This document shows positions 42,473 to 51,332 of a stretch of DNA of 64,000 nt, piece by piece. Each line of letters begins with the position of its first letter. Within the stretch, counting starts at the first letter, position 1. Source of the stretch: Diplonema papillatum (Eukaryota; Euglenozoa; Diplonemea; Diplonemida; Diplonemidae); the NCBI GenBank assembly GCA_030068145.1, contig JAPJBO010000494.1, positions 103,636 through 167,635 on the forward strand, in the 5' to 3' direction. Made by a program: the position numbers and the translations under genes. Below the pieces are notes generated by a model. That model did no database searches. It was not told where the DNA came from and was given only the letters and a program-made list of their open reading frames with translations.

Positions 42473-44345
42473 ATGATGCGAGCCATGCATAGGGTGCAGC
42501 TCGCACTTTCGAGGCCGAAAGTGCGCGGATTTCGTCAGCACCGGATGCTGAGTGACGTGGAGCAACGCCTCGGAGAAGTAGAAGGCCGTCTTCGTGGTCT
42601 TCAACCCATGTATGGCACCTGCGAGTCACTCACAGTCGAGGAGTTCAGCAAAGTGTACGCCGAATGGGAATACTTCGTCAGAAGGAGGCAATCTCGTGTT
42701 TCGTTGGAGCAATTATTGCCAGCCGACGGCACTTTGCCGAGTTCTGTGCAAGTGCTCACATTTGCTCGCTACTTGTATCATGAAGTGCCGATCCGACTCT
42801 CGCATAGAGGCCGTGATTTGGACAGACTTCCATATGGTCTATCGCACATGGAGCCCATTCGAGAGGTCAACAGATGGTACTTCCAATCATTTGTTGCCAT
42901 CCGCAAGTCGAAGGAGCCCGAAACCATCGAAGACTGCATCGCACTCCTTCCTGTACTTCGTGAGGTGTGACTGTGTACCTGTATTTGACATTTTATGACA
43001 TTTGTGTTGTCAAGGTTCGTTGCTTAGGATTAGGAGTCTTTCTGCCCTCGAGGTTTTATTGCCACAAACGAATTCCCATGTGCAGCGGCTCCCTTATATA
43101 GAAGCAAGGTTCGACGGCAACCAACCCCAGAGGAGAGAAATAGGATGCACTCACTTCGCACACAGATCTTAGAGCGTCACAGCCAGACCCTCGAGCACGT
43201 GGCGCGCGGTATCTATCATTTGAAGCAAGTTCTTCGTTCGACTGCAGACTTGTCGCCAAATTTCTTTTTGGTATGGGTTTGTTTCCGACAACTTCCAGTG
43301 CACAGATGTACACGAGCGCACTGTATTTTCCTGAGCCCATACACTCTGCTATGTGGTCTGCAGTCATTCAGGTCCACCTAGAGAAGGCGGCAGGTCCTGC
43401 GGTGCATTGTTGGATACGTTTTGTTGCAGCAGTGATCGGGCAAGGCTATCTGCAAAGTCAGTTCCCTCTCCTCGACACGTACAATGCAATGTCCATTTCA
43501 CACAGAATTCCGATGATAAGAAGAAAAACGGATGGTGGCTATCATCATTCCCGCGTTTGCAGGGGTTTCTAAATACGTTTAACGAGAGCCGCATTGGAAC
43601 GCGATTTCTGATAGCGCAGCTGATGGAGCTCATTCTACAGGTCGGCGAGCACGAAGGTTGGCTTTCCGCGAAGGACAGGGAGTGTTCCCGCTACAATCAG
43701 TTCGGTCACAACCCTGACAACTTCGTGGGGCTTATCCTTCGCGAAATGGATGCTACGAAGGTTGTTGAGCATGCTGTCCAACAAGTGTCGAAGGAGTCGG
43801 AGGCTTTCTACAGGACGATTCCCAAGATCGGTATCGAGACAGCAGGCATCCGACAATCGGTCATTTTCGTCCCACTCTATTTGGAAACTATGGTTCTCGA
43901 GCTTCTCAAGAATTCCGTGCGTGCCGTCATCGAAACACACGGGCGCACTGCTGCTTCGCAGACGCAACTCATCACAGTCACCATTTGTACCTCCGCCACG
44001 AAAAGACTCACAATCCGTGTATCCGACAACGGTGGCGGCATTAAACGCAGCAACTGGGAACTTGCGCAAGGATACCTGTACACTACCGCACCGCCTGCCT
44101 ACGCAGACCCGCATTCTCTCGAAATCGAGAAAGGGGAAACTATGGACGAATCTGAGTCTTTCCATCCTGTAACGTCTGTTTCAACGGCGTCGCCCTTCGC
44201 AGGATACGGCTACGGCTTGCCAATTACGAAATGCCTGGCAAAGTATTTCCATGGCGAGTTTGACCTTATTGCCCAAGAAGGCTTAGGGACCTCTGCATAT
44301 ATCTTTCTGGACCCTGATGCAACGAGTAAGCTACGCGTGTGCTAA
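42473..44345 (+). CDS. Mitochondrial pyruvate/branched-chain ketoacid dehydrogenase kinase, three exons
   Basis: Exons 42473-42964, 43166-43228 (or to 43270) and 43506-44345, all phase 0; intron 1 is GTGTGA...CACACAG. The product is 464 (or 478) residues. The N-terminus is Arg/Gln-rich and lacks acids for ~25 residues, as in a mitochondrial presequence. The PDK/BCKDK family is shown by ARYLYHEVPIRLSHR (family: ARYL..ELPVRIAHR), FLNTFNESRIGTRFL, the N-box LELLKNSVRA, G1 box DNGGGI and the final FAGYGYGLPI...GLGTSAYIFL. These kinases phosphorylate Ser on the E1alpha subunit of mitochondrial 2-oxoacid dehydrogenases and switch them off. Exon 1-2 splicing gives LLPVLRE|ILERHSQTLEHVARG, matching the family helix. 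I cannot decide between pyruvate and branched-chain specificity. The donor of intron 2 (GTTCTT at 43229 or GTATGG at 43271) is unresolved. Confidence 0.85.
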
Positions 44346-45374
44346 AGCTGGTCTTCTGCTCCGAGAAGAGTCTCGCTCAGCTCGTCGGCTAAACCCCACT
44401 CAGCAGCTCACAATCGGATGCGTGTAATTACTTAGATCGGGGCTCAGACCCCTTTGTGCAATAAGAACTGTCTCATTGAGTAGCAAAGGACTTTCGCTCT
44501 GTGGCGGCAAAAAGCCCGCCTAGCGCAGCAACGAAAGCCAACCTGCCAACAAACAAGCCCATTGTTCCCAGACTTCGGTGTAGCGACGCTTAGCTTCTTT
44601 TCTGGGCCCCACACACTCGAACATAGTGATTCTTGTGTGCCGAATTCTGACTCTTGTATACGTGTTTAACTTCGCCCGAACATCGCGCCTGCGTGCTTCT
44701 CTTACACACTTGCGGTACCATAATATTATGTTCGAAACCACATTCATGGAGAAAGGAGGCCTCAGGGTTCTATCCTAGCGGAAAGTTCAGTTTTTTTGCC
44801 AACGAAACCTATGCATCCATATTTGAGCAGCCGTGCAGTTTTCTCCTTGGGCATCAAGCATCGGCTCCTTTCCGGCAGCAAGTGTAAGACACGACCCAGA
44901 AGCGAGTTGCCCTATTATTTTACCTTGTGCCTGTTCCTTCTCGCTCGTCTCCGTTGCACCAGGCAAGGTGTTTCCTGTCGTTCGTTTGCGCGTTGCGCGC
45001 AACATCTTTTATTCCAGCAGCCTGGCACCTTCTTCTTCGTTCGGTTCCAAAGAGAACTTTAGTCGAGATACACCGCTATCACAGAAGAAATCTAAAGCTG
45101 CACCATTCTAAATGTTAAATACCTGAAGGGAGTGAGTGGAGCACATTCAAAAAAAACCTGCCTGTAGTTGCACTCGCACATACCATGAGCTGTGCCCGCA
45201 TATGACCGCCCGAAGCCAAGTCGCTAAAAAAAAAGGTCGAAAGACACCAATCTGTACGTCCCGCGGGATCGTCGGAAACACAAAGGAAGCTGGTGTCCCG
45301 AAAAGCAGATCGCTATTGAAAGACAACGTAAAAAGATAACTTAGGTTGACGCTTATCCAAGGTGGGAAGGTACC
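44346..45374. other. Intergenic region
   Basis: 1.0 kb with only short ORFs on both strands, none with family features. No repeat recognised. Confidence 0.55.
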
Positions 45375-46562
45375 ATGGTGCTGTACAAGCTGCCGGAAAA
45401 TGCAGATTCCGAATGCGCTGTTTGCAGTGCGGCATTCGAAAACGAGGAGGAGCGGTTCCTCTGTGTAAAAGACTCCAGCTTAAATTTTGGGTGTTGTTGC
45501 CATACTTGCGATCTGACCCGTGACGACTGCAATTTTGTGCTGCAGGTTAACGCGGCGGAATCGACATGTCAGAACATCGCTTCGCTGTTTTCGGCTGTCT
45601 TGGCCAAGCTCTCACCGCGCACAACGCTGTCAGTTCAGCGGGTCCACGAATTCGTTGTGTGCGAGGGTTGTAAGAAGGCGTCAAATGGCAGTGCGGAAGT
45701 TTGCCAGTACTGTTATTCTTCAAAACACTCGCAGCAATGGGAGAAGTGCGAAGCCATTGATGGGGACATAATACTTTTCAAAGGCGAGAAGAGCGTATGG
45801 CCCGCGCGGAAGGTTCCACCCGAGCACCAAGAAAAGTCTAATGCTAAATCGAAGGGGCAGAAGCCACCGTCAAAAACTGTTCGGGTCAACGAGCTGCTTG
45901 CCCATGTTTTCGGGTTTGCCAAAGACTGCGGATCCGACTCCGACAGTGACACCGAGCTCTATCAGCCCAACCAGCTCTTATTCGATGAACCACAAAGTCT
46001 TACCAAGGAGCGCTCGGGAGGAAGCACTGGAGAAATAGTCGATGCACCTCAGTACAAAGATACAGCTACGACTTTGAGATCTGTTGCTAATCTCGTAGGA
46101 GGCCTTGTAGGAGGGTTCGCGCAGCAAACGGTTTCTCAGGCGTCTGAAGCGTTAAAGGACTTGAGTGATTGGGGGTCATCTGCGACTGCTCCTCTGAAAA
46201 ACTGCAGCATTTGCGGGGAGCGGATACCAGACGATACCGGGGGTGACTGCTGTTCTCGTTGTCTCTTCATTTACACCCACGTGCCGTACCGCCTTCGTTA
46301 CATCATCTGGCATGAAGTCGATGCAAACATCAGTTCTCTGCTGTTGGCGAAATTATTTGAACTTTTTGTGAGACAAGAATTTGCCCTTGCAGCGGTAGCT
46401 GTGCACATTGAAATCAAAGGAAAGCATCTGGGATGTAAGACCTGTGGCTCCTTGCGCCCATTGGACAAGTGCTTCGTTTGTGGTTCGGAGAGTCTGTACC
46501 AACCACTGACTTCGCTGATATCCGGCAGTTCGCGTAGATTCGTCCTGATGGTCCAGGTTTAA
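45375..46562 (+). CDS. Cys-rich multi-zinc-ribbon protein, unknown function
   Basis: 395 residues from ATG 45375. At least seven CxxC-type knuckles are visible: CAVC (14-17), CCCHTC (~40), CEGC and CQYC (~97-112), CSIC and CCSRC (~276-293), CKTC and CFVC (~360-373), suggesting three or four zinc-binding modules separated by a low-complexity, acidic linker (DSDSDTE) and a small Gly/Val hydrophobic stretch (VANLVGGLVGGF). I do not recognise the family. The frame ends at a TAA directly after CAG|GTTTAA, which could be an intron donor (phase 0 at 46556). A phase-0 acceptor at 50073-50079 would join it to the ORF at 50059-50820, making the 3.5 kb between them an intron. Confidence 0.7.
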   Translation: MVLYKLPENADSECAVCSAAFENEEERFLCVKDSSLNFGCCCHTCDLTRDDCNFVLQVNAAESTCQNIASLFSAVLAKLSPRTTLSVQRVHEFVVCEGCKKASNGSAEVCQYCYSSKHSQQWEKCEAIDGDIILFKGEKSVWPARKVPPEHQEKSNAKSKGQKPPSKTVRVNELLAHVFGFAKDCGSDSDSDTELYQPNQLLFDEPQSLTKERSGGSTGEIVDAPQYKDTATTLRSVANLVGGLVGGFAQQTVSQASEALKDLSDWGSSATAPLKNCSICGERIPDDTGGDCCSRCLFIYTHVPYRLRYIIWHEVDANISSLLLAKLFELFVRQEFALAAVAVHIEIKGKHLGCKTCGSLRPLDKCFVCGSESLYQPLTSLISGSSRRFVLMVQV

Positions 46563-46910
46563 CTTTTGTCTCTATGCTTGAACAGGATCCATTTAAGAGT
46601 CTGTCATTTGCCGAGAGTTCTGATTCCAGAGAGGTTGTAAACAATTGTTTCAAGTTATATTTGTGAGCGTCTTTATTACCTGATACTTTAGGCTTTTTTC
46701 AGAATATAAGATGGGGGCAGAACGGGGCCAAGACACCCCAGAAACTGTTTTGTGGGTACATTTCCACGACAGCAGGGCCCTGGGGTCTCTCGGAGACACC
46801 CCGGCATCCCATTTCTGACATTTTGAGGGTCCTTCCACCCTTCCAGGGAGGGCAGGCAGCGCTAACTATTTTGCCACGGTCTGCCAGACCAGCTTCAGAA
46901 TGGGTTAGGG
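46563..46910. other. Non-coding stretch before the repeat cluster
   Basis: No gene seen; may be 3' UTR or the start of a long intron. Confidence 0.5.
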
Positions 46911-47063
46911 AGCAAGCGGGCCCTAGAATGGGCCAATAAGCACGGAATGGATGCTAAAACGTAAACGGCAGGTCTCTGAAGGACCCGCAACCCTGCCGAG
47001 GAGGCCCCAAGCCTCCCACAACTGCAGGTCAGAGAACTAACAAGCGACAATAGGCAAGAAAAC
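46911..47063. repeat. Dispersed repeat, copy 1
   Basis: Begins 'agcaagcgggcc' and ends 'taggcaagaaaac'. A diverged direct copy lies at 48304-48474 with an extra ~20 bases near its end. Confidence 0.85.
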
Positions 47064-47070
47064 CTCACAC

Positions 47071-47932
47071 AATCACGCAATATAGCTATCCAGGCCCCTC
47101 CCCGACCACTCCCCACCCTCACACCATCCAGAAAATGAGAGTGCTGGTCACCTTGTTGGACGAGCTCCGGGAGCAAAAGCCGTTTGGCTCGCAGAATGGT
47201 TCCGTCAAGCTGATGATGAGCTGATGAAGGAACTGCGGAAAGTTCTAGATGTGTTGAGTGGGGGTGACACATCTGCTGAGGCAGGCATTTACCCGCAAGG
47301 AACTGTGGGAAACTGCTGCAGGAAGTGACCTGGCTCCATTTCTTGCAGTACAGGAAACTGCTTTGACGAAGGGAGTGTGCAGCACCCTTGCGGAGGCTGG
47401 ATGGATTCGGAAGGATCTAGATGACTGGGGTAACTCGATGGCAGTGCCATAGCCACAACAACGAGGCCAGTGTCCGAGAAGGGGTGTGTCTGCAGCCCTT
47501 TCCCCCGGCTTCGTCCTATCCAGGCATAGTTCACCATCTTTCGGGTCCCAACAAGTGTACTTAACCTCAAATCCCTTTCCAGTAAATCAGGATCGCACTT
47601 TCTTCGTGTAGTAGGGTGTCTTGTGGATGTGCATGGAAAAAACAGGGGAGATCTCATTCTCTTGCATCGGGCCGTACCGTTAACCGCAATAGGTCTCCTA
47701 TAGGCTAAAAGCCTCTGGTCAGCATCTCAGATGCGTCACCCCACTCAACACATCTAGAACTTTCCGCAGTTCCTTCGTCACCAGCCTGACGGAACCGTTC
47801 TGTGTGCCTCACGAGCCAAACGGCTTTTGCTCCCGGAGCTCGTCCAACAAGGTAACCAGCACTCTCATTTTCTGGATGGTGTGAGGGTGGGGAGTGGTCG
47901 GGGAGGGGCCTGGATGGCTATATTGCGTGATT
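47071..47932. mobile_element. Foldback/MITE-like element with ~205-bp inverted arms
   Basis: Arm 1 (47071-47281) and arm 2 (47726-47932) are near-perfect reverse complements; for example 'aatcacgcaatatagc' opens arm 1 and its complement closes arm 2, and the 'gttctagatgtgttgagtgg' region is mirrored at the inner ends. The ~445-base centre has no transposase ORF. Non-autonomous element or inverted duplication; no clear target-site duplication was found by eye. Confidence 0.75.
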
Positions 47933-47946
47933 GCGTGATTTTGTTG

Positions 47947-48003
47947 TCCCATTGGGATATAAGGGAACAAATTTTGAAGTGGTGGGATATAAGGGAAATT
48001 CAC
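47947..48003 (+). repeat. GGGATATAAGGGAA-family repeat, copies 1-2
   Basis: 'cccattgggatataagggaacaaa' followed 20 bases later by a half-copy 'gggatataagggaaattcacc'. Same motif recurs at ~48497-48566 (two copies) and 49912-50010. Confidence 0.85.
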
Positions 48004-48303
48004 CCTTTTTATTACATGATAATTTAGGCTTTTCTTTTGAAAATTATCACCAACCAGTCCCCGCCCACTGGATCCACTAGCCAGAACTCCCCCACAACCA
48101 TGTTCTAGAGGTAGTTGCTTGCCTCAGACACCTGTGAGTGCAGCTAGAATGATGTAGCAGATAAAACCCGGTTTCCCGAGTCAACCTAGCCTGGCCTGCA
48201 TGTGTGAAGGTCCTGCAGATGTGTGCTTCCACTGCTGGAGATGTGCAGAAATTGCCAGAGGCAGCCAGAATGAGGCTGAGAATGGACCCCTCTACGTCTT
48301 GAG

Positions 48304-48474
48304 GGGCAAGCGGGCCGTAGAACGGGCCAATATGCACGGAATGGATGCTAAAACGCAAACGGCAAGTTTCTGAAAGACCCGCAACACTGCCGAGGAGGCC
48401 AAGCCCCCACAACTGCAGTTTAGAGAACCAAACAGCTGGGAGTAAGACTAACAAGCGACAATAGGCAAGAAAAC
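48304..48474. repeat. Dispersed repeat, copy 2
   Basis: Direct diverged copy of 46911-47063, shares 'cacggaatggatgctaaaacg' region and the 'acaagcgacaataggcaag' end. Confidence 0.85.
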
Positions 48475-48496
48475 GTGGGAAAAAGTGGGCACGGCA

Positions 48497-48566
48497 ATCC
48501 CATTGGGATATGAGGGAACAAAATTTATTTTATTTGTTGTCCCATTGGGATATAAGGGAACAAAAT
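48497..48566 (+). repeat. GGGATATAAGGGAA-family repeat, copies 3-4
   Basis: Two head-to-tail copies of 'cccattgggatat(a/g)a gggaacaaaattt' about 42 bases apart. Confidence 0.85.
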
Positions 48567-49576
48567 TTGTGGTCATGACGATTTTTGGGGGACCCCTTTA
48601 AAATAATTTCCCGGGGGTCGAAGTGACTATTCGGACTTTTGGTGCTGTTGAAACAAAAAAACTCCCAAATCTGAGGCTGCGTTTACCTCCAAAATGAGGT
48701 TCAATTTCTCAAATTTCACTGCCACTTCGGCCCTTGTGGTCATGCGGCCAGAGGAAGAGGAAGCAACCGTCGTAACAAGATTGGCAGCAGGATCAGCACC
48801 AGCAATTTCAATTCTGGAAGCAGTCAGCACATGTTTAGCACTGCCCTACTTCGCATCCGGTTGCGCTGCAGCTTCTTGCATGTTTGCGTGTTTTACATTA
48901 CACACACGAATAAATTGGCCGATTCTTTCCATCTGCATGAGCCCCGCGTGCTCGTGAACCCGTATCCTTTTTTTACACTCTGCTCAACGACGCCTTTTCT
49001 TTTCGGGAGGGCAAAGAGGGAAGGGAGGGGACTTATTGCATCGTCCTGCGTAAAGTCATCTGCACTATGATCGACGGAATTCGCTCTCTAAGTACGGAGT
49101 CAAGTCTCGTCTGTACACGCGATGCGGTTACCGAAGCCATCGAGCGCCACGGCCAGGGATGGATACGTTTACTCGCTGATCGATGCTACGGCAGTTCCGC
49201 AAACCCACTGTGCAGCCTGAGTTGAGCCCCGCGCATCTACGCTCACAAGGCTGATCACTTCGGTGTGAGGGATCAGCCTGACCGAGCCTATTGCCTGCCG
49301 GGCGCCTGCTCCGTTGCGGTGTTTTGAAAACTTGGTAACTTTGTGCTCAGCGGTCCTACGAATCATGTTCCACGTCCTGTGATTCGTACTTTCAAACTTA
49401 ATCCATGAATCATGTTCTACCTCCTGTGATTCGTGTGGACTTTTAACAACCTTGTACCGGGGTTCTGCATCTGTTCATTGGGTAACTAATTTTGTCCCGT
49501 TTTTTCCCATTGAAAGAAACCAAGGACCTAGAAGACCCACCCTTCCTGTTGATCTTGCAGCACCAACCGCCAGGGC
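48567..49576. other. Non-coding stretch within the repeat cluster
   Basis: No supportable gene. A short inexact duplication 'aatcatgttc(c/t)ac(g/c)tcctgtgattcgt' occurs at ~49361 and ~49407. Confidence 0.5.
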
Positions 49577-49905
49577 TTGGTCTGGTCAGGCAGTCCAGAC
49601 TGGTCGGACTCTGGGTCAGCCGGACTAGACTGGTCAGGCTCCAGCCTCCAGCCTGCCAGGCTTGTCGGACTGTCTGGTCTGTCCAGGCTGTCCAGGCTGT
49701 CCGGGCTGTCTGGTCAGTCCGGGCTGGTCGGACTGACTGGTCTGGTCAGGCTGTCTGGTTTGTCCAGGCTGGTTGGACTGTCTGGTCTGTTCAGGCTGTC
49801 TGGTCAGTCCGGGCTGGTAGGACGGACCGGTCTGGTCAGGCTGTCCAGGCTGTCTGGTCAGTCCAGGCTGGTCGGACTGACTGGTCTGGCCAGGTTCTGT
49901 GGTCA
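49577..49905 (+). repeat. Degenerate minisatellite of 'CTGGTCAGGCTGTC' type units
   Basis: About 330 bases made of variants of 'ggtctggtcaggctgtc' and 'gtcagtccgggctggtcggactgact'. Open reading frames through it on both strands are by-products of the repeat. Confidence 0.85.
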
Positions 49906-49911
49906 ACAAAT

Positions 49912-49979
49912 TTTGTTCCCTTATATCCCAATGGGATTGCCTTGCCCAAGGCAATCCCATTGGGATATAAGGGAACAAA
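49912..49979. repeat. Perfect 32-bp palindromic pair of the GGGATATAAGGGAA repeat
   Basis: Left arm 49912-49943 and right arm 49948-49979 are exact reverse complements with the loop GCCC. A further half-copy follows at ~49990-50010. Transcribed RNA would form a 32-bp hairpin. Confidence 0.93.
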
Positions 49980-50058
49980 GTTTCAAGTGTTGGGATATAA
50001 GGGAATACACCAATAAAAAGACTTGCACATATCTTCTTTATAGCAACACATCAAATTG

Positions 50059-50820
50059 ATGAACTTAAAATCGTCACAGGATAAGACTTGCATCTTTACT
50101 TCAGAAGGGAGAACCGAGAAGTACTTTCAACGCATGCATGCGGAGGAGAACTTTCAGGCCAGCGAGTTGAAGCAAATCAGTAGGACTCTTGCAGAAACTA
50201 TTCATCGGTGGAAGAGCTCCTACGCGGTGGCAGTAAGAGGTCATATGCCGTTTTGCAAAGGGAGCTGCTGTGGTGCATGCCGCACCACAGTTGAGTCTCA
50301 ACAGAAGCTACAAGTGTCATCGCCATCGCGGGCATCTCGGAGCACACTCTACCAGTTAAGTTCATCGGCAGATACCACGGCTGCATCTACGGGTAAGGTT
50401 GCAATCGAGCAGAAACAACCAAACTCTGGGGCCGATGCTGCTGGGCCCCCTCATGTTTCTGTCACGGCCGACGACGATGATGAAGAAGATGAAGCTGAAT
50501 GGTTTGACCCGTCCGAAGGCTCAGCGCAGCCTGTCCAAGTCCAGCTAAAAATAGAAGCACAGCACACCACTCAAACATCCAACGTGATGTTGCCTGTCAA
50601 TGACTCACCACGAGTGCAGTTCGAGCCCGAATCCGAAGCTAGGGGTTCTGAACGAGGAAGTGAATTTGTTGGCACACAGGAAAGTCTTTCGCAAGAAGCA
50701 ACACCTCGTGAATCGTCATGGGGATCTGGCAGCTGGGGAGCACGTGGGCAGGTTCCAGCTTATCCATCTGTGCAGTCTGTGGGAACTTCGCTCAATGACG
50801 AAGAACCAAAGGAGACCTAG
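50059..50820 (+). CDS. Hypothetical acidic protein, possibly second exon of the zinc-ribbon gene
   Basis: 253 residues if read from ATG 50059 (the TTG at 50056 is not a start). The first ~90 residues are helical and basic (EKYFQRMHAEENFQASELKQISRTLAETIHRW... is a clear amphipathic helix) and include HMPFCKGSCCGAC, a Cys cluster like those of the gene at 45375. The remainder is Ser/Glu-rich with an acidic run (DDDDEEDE), probably disordered. A phase-0 acceptor (CGTCACAG at 50072-50079) would let the sequence from 50080 continue the zinc-ribbon ORF. If it is an independent gene, the start is weakly defined. Confidence 0.55.
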   Translation: MNLKSSQDKTCIFTSEGRTEKYFQRMHAEENFQASELKQISRTLAETIHRWKSSYAVAVRGHMPFCKGSCCGACRTTVESQQKLQVSSPSRASRSTLYQLSSSADTTAASTGKVAIEQKQPNSGADAAGPPHVSVTADDDDEEDEAEWFDPSEGSAQPVQVQLKIEAQHTTQTSNVMLPVNDSPRVQFEPESEARGSERGSEFVGTQESLSQEATPRESSWGSGSWGARGQVPAYPSVQSVGTSLNDEEPKET

Positions 50821-51332
50821 CAAATCCTGTGTGAATTGTAAGCAGCGGGATGAACTTCGTTAGTAGGACGGCCTTGATCCTCAGCCATGGTCCATCCCCA
50901 TTAAGTCTGGACATGCTTAGATCAGACTTGCCACTCGTGCCGAGCACTTCGTGCTGTTGCCGGTTCAAACTGTTAGGTGCCAACAGCGAGTTTTTAGTGC
51001 GCAACAGTTCGCCCTTCGAAAGCCGTGCAATTCGAGCTTGCTATATTTATTTGTACTGTGCCTTTCATTCTTTGAGGAATCGAAACAAAAGCAGCGTTGG
51101 ACTGCATTGCTCTCATCTCACTACACACTAGCCTCATTCTCACTCCGCCTAGCCTGGGTCGTTTCCTGCTTGACAACAATTCATTCGAACAAAACTACGC
51201 ATTTCTTTTCTTGAAACCGTAGTTGTACAAAAAGGCAGCAATCACGCCAAACGATTGGTTAGATCGACCCACGTTGTTACCACACCACTTTCAAAAGAAC
51301 AGAAACCGAGCACCTTGCATTGGGTGGGGTAA
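50821..51332. other. Intergenic region
   Basis: No gene seen. A pyrimidine-rich tract ending TAG at 51197-51222 is a candidate trans-splice acceptor for the next gene. Confidence 0.5.
51197..51222 (+). promoter_or_regulatory. Candidate trans-splice acceptor
   Basis: 'cgcatttcttttcttg' followed by TAG at 51220-51222, about 110 bases before ATG 51333. Inferred from the pattern only. Confidence 0.3.

Noticed and set aside
46895-48454. Minus-strand ORFs of 120-125 residues
   Set aside because: They lie in the foldback element and its flanking direct repeats, and equivalent copies have different frames.
49492-50059. Overlapping ORFs rich in Trp/Ser/Val or Gln/Pro across the minisatellite
   Set aside because: Both strands and several frames are open because the repeat lacks stops; no protein signal.
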